64,000 bases of DNA from Paratinospora sagittata (taxonomy: Eukaryota; Streptophyta; Magnoliopsida; Ranunculales; Menispermaceae). Shown in pieces: positions 14,946-26,655 of the stretch. The translations under genes were made by a program, and so were the position numbers. Where the stretch lies: assembly GCA_035771175.1 (NCBI GenBank), contig CM069594.1:10788620-10852619 (forward strand). Reading direction: 5' to 3'. The notes under the pieces are model-generated. The model did not search any database, was not told the DNA's origin, and was given only the letters and a program-made list of their open reading frames with translations. Every line of letters starts with the position of its first letter. Position 1 is the first letter of the stretch.

Positions 14946-17900
14946 CTTACTGTGACCACTTCATATACTTACCGTTTTAAACAATAGATAGCCTCTGCAA
15001 ATCTAAGCACAAAAGGGATAAAATGAAGAACTTGTTGAACAATGACGTTATCAGTAAGACAGATTGCAATTTTGATTCAGATCGATGCTTGTTTTGGTGA
15101 ATGCTAGAATCATTACTTTCTTCTCTTGAAAAACTCTTTGGAAAGCTCAATCTAACTTGCAAAAATCGTGTGTGTTGTATTTTTGAAAATCATAGAATTA
15201 GTGTTTTATAAAATTAGAAGTTGCGGGTTAAAGAGCAAGAGAGTACAAAATGATTTGAATTCAAAACATTGTTTAATCTAAAGTTGTTTTGGGTGTGCGA
15301 GACAATGGGAATCATCTAGGTGTCAGTTGAGAATATTTCAATTAAGATAACCTGTAAAAACTGTGTAAGGACTAGAAAAATTGAGCAAGCAGAAGTGCCC
15401 AAATTTTTCTCGTTAAAAATATGAGATTTTTGTATGAGACATGGATAGCGTGCTATTGGGTTGTGTCTGATGTTCTCTATTGACAGATAGCAGGCTACAG
15501 CAGGTCGATATAAACAAATCCGAGAGCTTGAGTTTTTTAGACTTTTCGATAGCGTGTTATCAAGGCCTATAGCACGCTATTGCCCATTTTACTAAAAATG
15601 GAAAGATCACGGCAACAGCTATATAGCGAGTTATCAAATGGGATAGCGCGCTATAAACAATTTTCCAAAAAGATAAATGTTTTATTATTGAACCCTATCA
15701 GCGTGCTATCAACACTGATAGTGCGCTAGTGCCTTGTGAAAAATTTTGGCAAATTGCTGGATAGCTTTATTTTTGAAAAATTAATATTTTGACACTCAAG
15801 ATCCATTCGATTGACTCAAAACATATTGATATAAAATTAAAAACTTTTAAATAACTCAAAACTCATTGAAATTATAATTAAAATCTTTCAAAAAACATTT
15901 TTTCAAAATGAAATACTATATCGAAGTGATTTTGAAGACTGTGCAATTTTAAGAGTTTTAGTGCTGAGATTGATCGAGAGGTTGCCCTACACACCAAAGA
16001 TCAAACTAATCCATTAGACATGAGATATGTCTTCGTTCTTCGAGCTTGATCTTTGTAGACTTCTAAGCTATTGTTTGATGTGTTCTTGATGTAAGACGGG
16101 TGATGTGTTCGTTTTTGTTGTGTTAACTTACTGTGACCACTTCATATACTTACAGTTTAAAACAATAGATAGCCTCTGCAAATCTAAGCACAAAAGGGAT
16201 AAAATGAAGAACTTGCTGAACAATGATGTTATCATTAAGACAGATTGCAAAAATTTGATTCAATTCGAAGCTTGTTTTGGCAAATGCTAGAATCATTACT
16301 TTCCTCTCTTGAAAAACTCTTTGGAAAGCTCAATCTAACTTACAAAAATCGTGTGTGTTGTTTTTTGAAAATCGGAGAATGAGTGTTTTTTATAAAATTA
16401 GAAGTTGCGGATTAAAGAGCAAGAGAGTACAAAATGATTTGAATTTGACACATTGTTTAATTTAAAGTTGTTTTGGGCGTGCGAGACAATGGGAATCATC
16501 TAGGTGTTAGTAGAGAATATTTCGATTAAGATAGCCTGAAAAAACTGTGTAAGGAATAAAAAAATTGAGCAAGCAGAAATGCCCAAATTTTTCTCGTTAA
16601 AAATATGAGATTTTTGTCTTAGACGTGGACAACATGCTATTTGGTTGTGTATCATGTTCTCTATTGACAGATAGCTGGCTATAGCAGGTATCGATACTCA
16701 AACCCGAGAACTCGAGCTTTTCAGACTTTCCGATAGCGTGTTATCAAGGCCTATAGCGCGCTATTGCCCATTTTACTAAGAATGGAAAGATCACGACAAC
16801 AGCTTCATAGTGAGTTATCAAATGGGATAGCGCTATAGAAAATTTTAAAGAAAAACAATTGTTTATTATAAAACCCTATCAGCGTGCTATCAACACTGAT
16901 AGTGCGCTAGTGCCTTCTAGAAAATTTTGGCAAATTGTTGGATAGCCTTATTTTTGAAAAATTAATATTTTGACAGTCAAGATCCATTCCATTGACTCAA
17001 AACATATTGATATAAAATTAAAAACTTTTAAATAACTCAAAACTCATTAAAATTATGATTAAAACCTTTCAGAAAACAATTTTTCAAAATGAAATACTAC
17101 ATCAAAGTGATTTTGAAGACTGTGCAATTTTAAGAGCTTTAGTGCTGAGATTGATCGAGAGGTTACCATACACACCAAAGATCAAACTAATGCATTAGAC
17201 ATGAGATATGTCTTCGTTCTTCGAGCTTGATCTTTGTAGACTTCTAAGCTATTATTTGATGTGTTCTTGATGTAAGACGGGTGATGTGTTCTTTTTTGTT
17301 GTGTTATCTTACTGTGACCACTTCATATACTTATAGTTTAAAACAATAGATAGCCTCTGCAAATCTAAGCACAAAAGCGATAAAATGAAGAACTTGCTGA
17401 ACAATGACGTTATCAGTAAGACAGATTGCAATTTTGATTCAGATCGATGCTTGTTTTGGTGAATGCTAGAATCATTACTTTCTTCTCTTGAAAAATTCTT
17501 TGGAAAGCTCAATCTAACTTGCAAAAATCGTGTGTGTTGTATTTTTGAAAATCATAGAATTAGTGTTTTATAAAATTAGAAGTTGCGGGTTAAAGAGCAA
17601 GAGAGTACAAAATGATTTGAATTCAAATCATTGTTTAATCTAAAGTTATTTTGGGTGTGCGAGACAATGGGAATCATCTAGGTGTTAGTTGAGAATATTT
17701 CAATTAAGATAACCTGTAAAAACTGTGTAAGGAATAGAAAAATTGAGCAAGCAGAAGTGCCCAAATTTTTCTCGTTAAAAATATGAGATTTTTGTATTAG
17801 ACATGGAAAGCGTGCTATTGGGTTGTGTCTGATGTTCTCTATTGACAGATAGCAGGCTACAGCAGGTCGATATAAACAAATCCGAGAGCTTGAGTTTTTT

Positions 17901-18988
17901 AGACTTTTCGATAGCGTGTTATCAAGGCCTATAGCACGCTATTGCCCATTTTACTAAAAATGGAAAGATCACGGCAACAGCTATATAGCGAGTTATCAAA
18001 TGGGATAGCGCGCTATAGACAATTTTCCAAAAAGATAAATGTTTTATTATTGAACCCTATCAGCGTGCTATCAACACTGATAGTGCGCTAGTGCCTTGTG
18101 AAAAATTTTGGCAAATTGCTGGATAGCTTTATTTTTGAAAAATTAATATTTTGACACTCAAGATCCATTCGATTGACTCAAAACATATTGATATAAAATT
18201 AAAAACTTTTAAATAACTCAAAACTCATTGAAATTATAATTAAAATCTTTCAAAAAACATTTTTTCAAAATGAAATACTATATCGCAGTGATTTTGAAGA
18301 CTGTGCAATTTTAAGAGTTTTAGTGCTGAGATTGATCGAGAGGTTACCCTACACACCAAAGATCAAACTAATCCATTAGACATGAGATATGTCTTCGTTC
18401 TTCGAGCTTGATCTTTGTAGACTTCTAAGCTATTGTTTGATGTGTTCTTGATGTAAGACGGGTGATGTGTTCTTTTTTGTTGTGTTAGCTTACTGTGACC
18501 ACTTCATATACTTACAGTTTAAAACAATAGATAGCCTCTGCAAATCTAAGCACAAAAGGGATAAAATGAAGAACTTGCTGAACAATGATGTTATCATTAA
18601 GACAGATTGCAAAAATTTGATTCAATTCGAAGCTTGTTTTGGCAAATGCTAGAATCATTACTTTCCTCTCTTGAAAAACTCTTTGGAAAGCTCAATCTAA
18701 CTTGCAAAAATCGTGTGTGTTGTATTTTTGAAAATCAGAGAATGAGTGTTTTATAAAATTAGAAGTTGTGGGTTAAAGAGCAAGAGAGTACAAAATGATT
18801 TGAATTCCAAACATTGTTTAATCTAAAGTTGTTTTGGGCGTGCGAGACAATGGGAATCATCTAGGTGTTAGTTGAGAATATTTCAATTAAGATAACCTGG
18901 AAAAACTGTGCAAGGAATAGAAAAATCGAGCAAGCAGAAGTGCCCACATTTTACTCTTTAAAAATATCAGATTTTTGTCTCAGACGTG

Positions 18989-19275
18989 GATAGCGTGCTA
19001 TTGGGTTGTGTATCATGTTCTCTATTGACAGATAGCAGGCTATAGCAGGTCGATATACACAAACCCGAGAACTCGAGTTTTTCAGACTTTCCGATAGCGT
19101 GTTATCAAGGCCTATAACGAGCTATTGCCAATTTTACTAAAAATGGAAAGATCACGGCAACAACTTTATAGCAAGTTATCAAAGGGGATAGCGCGCTATA
19201 GACAATTTTCCGAAAAAATAAATGTTTTATTATTGAACCCTATCAGCGTGCTATCAACACTGATAGTGTGCTAGT
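18989..19275 (+). repeat. Palindrome cluster of the satellite, example 1
   Basis: Eight 10-bp cores resembling TAGCGYGYTA start at 18991, 19033, 19095, 19115, 19169, 19189, 19244 and 19264. Steps are 42, 62, 20, 54, 20, 55 and 20 bp. The last six form three pairs repeating every 74-75 bp. The flanks of the pairs also align (TTATCAA after the first core, CAATTTT-like after the second), so this part of the monomer is built from three degenerate subrepeats. Its role is unknown. It could be a site for a dimeric DNA-binding protein or just a relic of the satellite's origin. Confidence 0.8.
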
Positions 19276-20812
19276 GCCTTTTGAAATATTTTGGCAAATT
19301 GCTGGATAACCTTATTTTTGAAAATTTAATTTTTTGACACTCAAGATCCATTCCATTGACTCAAAACATAATGATATAAGATTAAAAACTTTTAAATAAT
19401 TCAAAACTCATTGAAATTATGATAAAACCATTCGGAAAACATTTTTTCAAAATGAAATACTATATCGAAGTGATTTTGAAGACATAGCAATTTTCAGAGT
19501 TTTGGTGCTGAGATTGATCGAGAAGTTGCTCTACACACCAAAGATAAACTAATGCATTAGACATGAGATATGTCTTCGTTCTTCGAGCTTGGTCTTTGTA
19601 GACTTCGATAGCTATTGTTTGATGTGTTGTTGATGATTAGTTGTAGCTCTTAGAAAAAAAATACAGGTGATGTGTTCTTGTTTGATGTGTTCTCTTACCG
19701 AGAACACTTCATATACTTACAGTTTAAAACAATAGATAGCCTCTGGAAATCTCAGCACAAAAGGGAAAAACGAATAACTAACGAAATAATGAGGTTATCT
19801 TCAAGACAGTTTGCAATTTTGATTCAGTTCGAAGGTTGTTTGGGCAAATGCAAGAACCACGACTTTCTTCTATTTAAACACTCTTTGGAAGGCTCAGTCT
19901 ATCTTGCAAAAATCGTGTGTGTTCTATCTTTTAAAATCAGTGAATGAGGGTTTTATAAAATTAGCAGTTGCAGGTAAAAGAGCAAGAGAGTACAAAATGA
20001 TTTGAATTCAAAACGTTGTTTAATCTAAAGTTGTTTTGGGCGTGCGAGACAATGGGAATCATCAAGATGTTAGTAGAGAATATTTCAATTAAGATAACCT
20101 AGCAAAACTGTGTAAGGAATAGAAAAATCGAGCAAGCAGAAGTGCCCACATTTTTCTTGTTAGAAATTTCAGATTTTAGTCTATGACGTGGATAACGTGC
20201 TATTGGGTTGTGCATCATGTTCTCTATTGACAGATAGCAGGCTATAGCAGGTCGATATAAAAAAACCCGGGACGTCGAGTTTTTTAGACTTTCCGGTAGC
20301 GTGTTATCAAGGCCTATAGCGCTTTATTGCCCATTTTACTAAAATGGAAAGATCACGGCAACAGCTCTATAGCGAGTTATCAAACGGGATAGCACGCTAT
20401 GGACAATTTTCCAAAAAAATAAATGTTTTATTATTGAACCCTATCAGCGTGCTATCAACACTGATAGTGCGCTAGTGCCTTCTGAAAAATTTTGGTAAAT
20501 TGCTGGATATCCCTATTTTTGAAAAATTAATATTTTGACACTCAAAAACCGTTCCATTGACTCGAAACTCATTGAAATTATGATTAAAACCTTTCGAAAA
20601 ACATTTTTTCAAAATGAAATACTATATCGAAGTGATTTTGAAGACCTTGCAATTTTCAGAGTTTTAGTGCTGAGATTGATCGAGAGATTACCCTACACAC
20701 CAAAGATCAAACTAATGCATTAGACATGAGATATGTCTTTTAGTTCTTCGAGCTTGATCTTTGTAGACTTCGAAAGCTATTGTTTGAGGTGTCCTTGATG
20801 CAAGACAGGTGA

Positions 20813-22250
20813 TGTCACACCCCGCTCGAACGCACCTAAACCTGTGGTACACTCGCGGACGGGGAGCGAATTTGGAATAATAACAATGGTAACAACAGAG
20901 TGCGCAGCAGAAAATATAATACAGTACAAATCTGATTTCATTTAATTCAGAATATTTTTGTAAAGAAAATGGTCAAGGGAACAAACTCCCCAAAATCCCC
21001 CATGAATAATACAAAGGGTACAAAATGTGGGCCCCATAAACCTGCACCCAGTCCACCCTAATTTCCTGTGACAAATTAGATAATAATGGAGTGAGCTTAA
21101 CGCGCTCAGTGGGTAAAATAGTTCATAAGTATAACAATTAATAAAGCATACTTCAATATCAAATATCTTAAATACACATGAGAGCATCATAATCAATCAA
21201 TATGTATGTATGCATGACACCGTCTCGTAATGGTTTGATGAACGTACATCGCCTAAGTTCACGTACAGATGTCCTTCCCCAGGCGTAGGCAGGTTCTCAC
21301 TGTACATCCCTCCGCAGGAACGATGCTCTGGATTCACGTACTGATGTCCCTCCCCAGGCGTAGCCGGGTTCTCATTGTACGTCCCTCTTCAGAGAAATAT
21401 AATGAATAGCGAGCAATGCTCCTAACTATTCTATGAATCATAAACCACATACGTCCCTAGGTGGTGATATGTATGATGTCAATGCATGAACTGGTCTAGT
21501 CTACTGGTTTGGTCTTTTCTTGACATTTAGACTGACTTTGGCAATGTCTGGTGATCCTTATTAGGATTGGTATCACGACGTGCAAGGTTAGGACATTCAG
21601 TATTACTTATATAAGCTGATAGCTTTCAATAAGACCAACTAGATCAGTCCCCAGTTGAGAGGTGAGATACAAGGTCTACTTAAATACCAATTGCCTAGAG
21701 CAGACCGCTGCCTCCCGTTCACTATTTAAAGTTACTGAGGACAAGACCGAGTCTAGTTGAGCCAGATTGACCACAAATCCGGCATTATAACAATGTAATA
21801 CATGAACTCCAAATATACAGGCATAAGTGTGACAGTATAAACATTATATGACATAACGCAGTGTAAATGAACAGTAGACATAATAATAATTGAATGTAAA
21901 CTATAATAAAAGTTATAAAACACGTAAACCTATGTTTCGTTCCCTACCTTTAGATAAGAACTTCTTTTCCAGATTTGGCGCTTTCTTCCAGACAGAACTT
22001 CATTGTATCGCACCGGAAGTCTCGAAAAGAGAGTCTCAAACAGACAAGAACTCAGAATGAATGAAAAAAGGAGGAAAAATCACTAGAGAAGGCGATTTGG
22101 TGCGAGAAAATGAGGAGGAGAGGGCTCCTTGTATAGGAAAATTGGCGCCCAAACGTTCGGGCGGGTGCCCGTACGTCGGGGCGGGCTGCCCCAACGTCTG
22201 GGCATTTCTGCCCACACGAATTTTTTTTTTGTCAAATACTGGGTATTACA
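20813..22250 (-). repeat. Element A 3' LTR (1438 bp)
   Basis: Its minus-strand start TGTAATACCC adjoins the polypurine tract and its end GGGTGTGACA adjoins satellite. It holds a GC-rich tract at about 22143-22215 with ACGTYNGGGC-like repeats that differs strongly from the same place in the other LTR of this element. The TATA-like site is weak here (TATACAAG, 22128-22135). Confidence 0.9.
21258..21400 (-). repeat. 75-bp tandem duplication inside the LTR
   Basis: TTCACGTAC at 21258 and 21333 begins two similar 75-bp copies containing CCCCAGGCGTAG and a GTACRTCCCTC end. The same pair is seen in the LTRs near 27100-27240, 31640-31780 and 41365-41510, so it is an old property of this LTR family and not a local event. 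Confidence 0.75.
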
Positions 22251-22268
22251 CTCTACCCCCCTTAAAAG
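22251..22268 (-). promoter_or_regulatory. Polypurine tract of element A
   Basis: On the minus strand the purine-rich CTTTTAAGGGGGGTAGAG ends exactly at the LTR start. This is the expected primer for plus-strand DNA synthesis. The matching tract of element B is at 32590-32607. Confidence 0.85.
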
Positions 22269-22285
22269 GGATTTCGCCCTCGAAA

Positions 22286-22420
22286 TCAATTCAAGTAGTT
22301 ATGATGGTTATCTGCTTGAGATTCACTGCCGGCATCATCTCCTGTGAGTTCAGGGTAGTGCTTGTATGGTCCCTGAATAGCACTGTGGCCGGTGGAATCC
22401 TCAACATCATGAAACCATGG
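22286..22420 (-). pseudogene. ORF3 C-terminal remnant (element A)
   Basis: The reading frame aligns codon by codon with the end of ORF3 in element B. It keeps the acidic DVEDSTGHSAI stretch, then reads a glutamine codon where B has a stop, and runs on through GPYKHYPEL and a QADNHHNYLN end to a TGA at 22286-22288. The upstream part was removed by the deletion that ends at about 22420. The product is unknown. Agreement of frame between two diverged elements is the evidence that it was once coding. Confidence 0.65.
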
Positions 22421-22452
22421 AGTCGTGTGTTGGGTAATTACCCTCATGAATT
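22421..22452 (-). pseudogene. RNase H relic, about 31 bp of pol
   Basis: This short piece matches element B at 34998-35028 and encodes HEGNYPTHD, the start of the RNase H segment just upstream of the [12 protein letters not shown] motif. It is all that is left of pol in this element. Both edges are deletion junctions: one joins it to ORF3 (B 32762 side), the other to gag (B 36814 side). Confidence 0.8.
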
Positions 22453-23479
22453 CATAACGACCTCCGCAGCCATGATTATGAAAACCCTGATTGTTAGGGT
22501 TAGAAGGTTCAGCCGCAGGTGTTGTGGCCTCATTCTTCGAAACCAGGGCTGGGAGGGCTGGGTTCTGATTAAAGTAGGGCTTCTTCTTGTTGCCCTGTTG
22601 CGAGCCCTATTGGGAAAACTTTGCAGGTCATTTTCCCTTATTCATTCTCTGCTCTTGTAAGATCTTCTCTTGTTCAAAGCTCATGGCCTCGTCAACAACC
22701 TCCTTGTAAATCTTGAGATCCAAGATTGACAAGGCTTGTCGAATATCATGTCGAAGGCCATTATAAAATTTCTCAGTCTTATCTTGTTCCGTGGAGATGG
22801 TGGAGAGAGAGTAGACTGATAATTTTTTGAACTTGCCAGCATATTCCTTGACTCTCATGGTGCCCTGGTATAACTTAGCAAATTCCTGGTGCTTCTGCCT
22901 ATTCACTGCGCCAGGAAAATACTCATCAATAAACATTGACTCGAACAGTTGCCAAGTCGTATCTCCTATGTTGACCCTTGGGTCCTCTTTCACTGTTATC
23001 CACCATGTGTTTGCTCCACCAACAAGTTGGTAGGTGGCTAGTGGAATTTTGCGAGTCTCATCGACTCCCATTGCATCAAGAGCCTTCTTTGACTCATCCA
23101 GCCACTTTTGCACCTCATCAGCCTCAATGGTGCCAGCGAAGGTAAGAGGTTGTAGCCTCTTGTACTTGGTAATCGGATCGGTTTGAAATTCTGATCCAAT
23201 TCTTACAAGTGTCAGAACCATTGCAACCTGACTGGCCGCAGTCTCACGAACGGTCGTTTGAACAGTGACTTTCATCGCCTCAATAAATCCGGCGAAGAAG
23301 GTTTCTATGCTTGAAGGCATGGCAAAGGGTGCGGGTGGGGGTGGTATTGCCTGCCTAGATGGAGTGGCAGTGTCGGGTGTGGCCTGTGCTGTTGTCGAAG
23401 GCGGTGGTTCTTAAATCTCAGGAGGTGCCTCCACTGCTGGATGAACAGTACGTGGCCTTCCTCTCTTCCTTGTTTGCAT
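22453..23479 (-). pseudogene. Gag of element A, broken
   Basis: Capsid-type retrotransposon Gag, which would package element RNA in cytoplasmic particles. I place the start at 23479, matching the start used in element B. The N-terminus reads MQTRKRGRPR, with an AT-hook-like RGRP core, then a Pro-rich stretch. The Gag core follows with KYKRLQPLTFAGTIEADEVQ, a W-rich part (GGANTWWITV) and FPGAVNRQKHQEF. Breaks: an in-frame TAA at 23411-23413 and a TGG-to-TGA change ending the long frame at 22628. Downstream sequence still matches B's Gag to about 22453, but the zinc knuckle is deleted. Gag identity is secure from conserved family pattern. Confidence 0.85.
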
Positions 23480-24275
23480 TTTCTCACTGGCAAGGAGAAA
23501 ATAAAACCAAGATTAAGAAACTGTAGTCAAGTATAATGTTATAGTATGCTCAGCAACAATTTCGAGAGTACTGCAATATATATAAAAAAAATCGCTTATT
23601 TTTCTAAGTATAGTGTAAGGTTTTTGTTGAGGAATCAAAGAACTTTATGTGCCTCGTATGTTTGGCCATGGTGTAAAAACAAGGTTAGAATGTTTATATA
23701 ATAAGTACAAAACTTTGTAAGTATTTCAAATGATTTGGTTATGGTCTTTGTGAACATACATATTTATTTCATTGAAAATTCATACGAGTCATAAGAATTC
23801 TAAGATTTGCCTCGGTAAATATCCTAATCTAGTGTTCTATCGCAATCTTATGCATTCAAACTCTTACTCTTAGTCTTTTCGATCATTATCCAGATTCGTG
23901 TGTCCCATACCACATGAATTTGGTAATAAAGGTGTCAACCAAGTTAAGTTGTATGAACACGGTCTCTAAAAACATTGGCTGAATATAAGTTCACTAATAG
24001 TATCTTCCAAGTTTACTCCAAGTTTACTCGTCTCATACCGTGTAAACTTAGTGATAATGTTAGTAATGCAACTTTCTCCAAAAGTTTCTTTTCACACAAG
24101 GTCATGGGTTTTCTTACTTCCACATTTTCTTTAGTGCCTTCCAATTTTGTTGTGTCCCATACCACTTCAAAGTTAGTGATACAAAAGAAAGGATGGTTGT
24201 AAGTCGGCCCACCAAAGATAGTCTTAAACAAAACATTTCATTCATGTATAAAAGAAAAGTTTACAATGCCAGGAA
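23480..24275 (-). other. Spacer between ORF1 and gag, element A
   Basis: Nearly 800 bp without a supported ORF, collinear with 37840-38633 of element B. It contains loosely repeated blocks around GTGTCCCATACCAC (about 23902, 24022 in diverged form, and 24153), each followed by a TTAGTGATA-like string. Conserved spacing in both elements suggests a functional leader or intron-like region for gag expression, but no splice sites were established. Confidence 0.6.
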
Positions 24276-25752
24276 TCAATTTTGATTTCCCTGCCTACTA
24301 CCGCTCCTTCTAGATCTCCTGCTAGGTACATAACGACTACTAACAGAAGGTTGAGAGTTTGCTCGCTCTGCTTCAGAGTTTTGCATATGTGTTAATATAT
24401 AATTTTGAGTCGCTCTCATTTCTGCCATATTTGATGCCATTTCATTTAACCGTTCAAATAGGTTAGTCGAATGGCCCATTGGTGGTTGAAGTGTTGATTG
24501 TCCCATAGGTGGAGGGTAGGCCATAGGCATTGGGGGAAGGTATTGGTTGTACAGGTGATTCATAGGGTAAAGGTAATTGTTTTGAAACTGTGGACTCATT
24601 GGGATGTTCTGCCCTCCAAAATTTGGTGCCGCCCAATACTGTTGTTGTTGGGTTACAGGAACTTGCGGGAATGGTTGATATGGTACCTCAGGTGTTGTTT
24701 GGCATGTTCCAAGCAGGTAGATTTGTTTGAGTACTTTGTCTATTTTGGGGTTGATTTAGGTTGTTAAATAAATCTTCCTCAGTGAATTGTTGAGCAGTTG
24801 GATCATTATTTTGGGCTGGGTTTGACGTGGGATGTTGATTTGGTACTTCTTTGACGGGAATCTTGCGTCGACTTTTTCGAAGGCAATGTCCATGCTTGTC
24901 CCTCATTCTCTCGGCATTTCCTATCGTCGTGCCGAATACTTCCTCGTCAGTTACTCCCCCCCTTGGAACATATATCTTGAAGATAGAAGATTTTGTAACT
25001 GGCTCAAAGATTTTTCTCGAAGTCCCATCAAAAGTGTCGATGTTTGCTTCGTATAGCATCCTCATGATCAAGACTCCATAACCGAGGAATTCCTTTCTTA
25101 AAGGGTTTTGAATCACCCTCAACATTTGTTGGATGATGATGTGTGGTAGAGAGACCTTTATTTCTTTCTCTATGCAATATAACACGAGAAGTTGGGCTTT
25201 TGACATAGTGCCATTAGGCCTCCTTTCTGGCAAGATGTTGCCGAACATGATCTTTCCAAGGCCGGCAAGAGATGGCTTAAGATAATTATTTGGGAGGTTG
25301 GTGAATGTCGATTGAGTGTATGGCTCCTTGGTGAGGGAATTGAATAATTGTTCATTAGACTCCGCAATCTCTGTAATTGTCTGCGGTTCATGTGGATCAA
25401 TAATTCTTTCCTCAATCGGAATCTTCATAAGTCGAGCGATGATTTCGACGTTGATAGGAATTTTTATCCCCATAATTGTTGTCTCCAATACAGGGTTGAT
25501 TCCCTCTTCTTGAAGTCCCATGTAATTCATGTCTTCGTAAAAGGATCTCACCAAGTTGTAAGAGACGTGGCCCTCAACCTTTGTTATGTTCAACCAACCC
25601 ACAGTTGCGAGTTTGTCGTGAAGGATTGGGTGGAGGCGGAGATCTCTGTTGTCGATGCTCCTCATAGTCATAACCTCCCTCTTGAATAATTCCTTGAGTC
25701 TAGTGGGAATTGGTTCCCTACTACTGGAAGATGCTCCTTCACTTGAGGCCAT
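24276..25752 (-). pseudogene. ORF1 of element A: extra upstream ORF, plant-transposon-protein-like
   Basis: An additional ORF on the element's coding strand, between leader and gag. I chose the start MASSEGASSSSREP at 25752; an in-frame Met 18 codons upstream is possible. The N-terminal two thirds (about 330 residues) form a mostly helical domain with an AQLLVLYCIEKE segment, reminiscent of the family named putative plant transposon protein. That match is from memory and moderate. The C-terminal part is Pro/Gln/Met-rich and ends in an Arg/Ser-rich tail (SRRSRRSGSR). A loss of about 29 bp near 24690, compared with B, shifts the frame. After it the frame 24599-24276 carries the C-terminus. Function in the element is unknown. 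Confidence 0.7.
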
Positions 25753-25806
25753 TCTTGGCTGAAAGGAAAATAAATTTGTGAAAAACACAAAATATATTCC
25801 TAACAT

Positions 25807-26639
25807 TTTTAAGATTTATGCCTTGTCAGTTGGATAATATTTTATATTCTTAATGTTTATGCCATCATTTAATCCAAATTTTTCTGTCGGCAATATGATA
25901 TAATATATATCGTATTCATATATGAATGTGTAAATATATATATTTAATCATAACTATATATATAGTTTTCATAATTCAACTATATATATATTTGAAATTA
26001 AACTATATAAAAATCATATATAGTTTTTTAGATATATATTTAATGCAAATCTTAACTATATATAATTCATATATATATATAGTTCTAAAGATATATATAT
26101 CTAATAACATTTTTCATTCAATTTTTTCATCAATAATATGATATATATATATATCCCATATATACTAAGGTATATAGATATATATATTCAATCATATCTA
26201 TACATATAGTTTTTTAATAAATCATGACTATATGTATCTTTAAATCAAACTATATAAAATTCATATAGTTTTCTAGATATATATTTAACATAATCTCAAC
26301 TATATATAATTGACATATATATATAGTTCTAGAGATATATATATATATCTAATAAAATCCTTCATCCAAAATTTTTCACTACTAACATGGTATATATATA
26401 TCTCCTATATGCATAGATATATAGATATATATTTAATCATAACAATATATATAGTTTTCATTAATCATAACTATATATATATATGTAAAATATATAAAAC
26501 TATATAGTTTTCTTAGATATATATTTAATACAAATCTTAACTATATATAATTCATATATATATAGTTCTAAAGATATGTATATCTAATGAAATTTTTTTC
26601 CCCTAATTTGGTGGACTTGGGCGGGCCGTGGACCGTACA
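25807..26639 (-). repeat. AT-rich 5' leader with ~250-bp tandem repeats, element A
   Basis: Between ORF1 and the PBS lies a run of ATATAT, CTATATATAGTT and related palindromic strings. Three copies of a ~250-bp unit can be seen, each opening with a YAAYATGRTATA string (about 25888, 26135 and 26386). The transcript could fold into many hairpins. The short ORFs read here are products of base composition. Confidence 0.75.
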
Positions 26640-26650
26640 CTCTGATACCA
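26640..26650 (-). promoter_or_regulatory. Primer-binding site, element A
   Basis: Minus-strand TGGTATCAGAG, five bases inside the 5' LTR, matches the well-known complement of the 3' end of plant initiator-Met tRNA. It fixes the element's direction and the inner LTR edge. Confidence 0.9.
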
Positions 26651-26655
26651 TTAAA

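Larger units (their letters stand above)
1..20812 (+). repeat. Satellite array block 1, ~1.18-kb monomers
   Basis: Tandem AT-rich repeat with no host gene. The landmark GCATTAGACATGAG (or a one-base variant) recurs at 1121, 2064, 3246, 4427, 5593, 6773, 8301, 9480, 11008, 12187, 13797, 16011, 17192, 18373, 19554 and 20717. The usual step is 1179-1182 bp. Steps of 1528 bp come from a partial internal duplication of about 348 bp, and the 2214-bp step is two units less a deletion near 14937. Units at 1121, 4427, 6773, 9480, 12187 and 19554 are type I; the rest are type II. Both types share the palindrome-rich segment and differ mainly in the roughly 450 bp after the landmark. Many short ORFs lie here, but none is kept open through all units. 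The last unit is cut at 20812 by element A. Confidence 0.95.

Noticed and set aside
18989..19275. Strict helical phasing of the palindromes (10.5-bp multiples)
   Set aside because: Steps of 20, 54-55 and 62 are near but not at multiples of 10.5, so I claim only constant spacing.
22061..22660. A 199-codon + strand ORF
   Set aside because: It runs antisense across the LTR end, polypurine tract, ORF3 remnant and gag of element A, which explain the sequence better.
25926..26507. Ile/Tyr-rich ORFs at 25926-26141 and 26310-26507
   Set aside because: They are by-products of ATATAT repeats in the element A leader.
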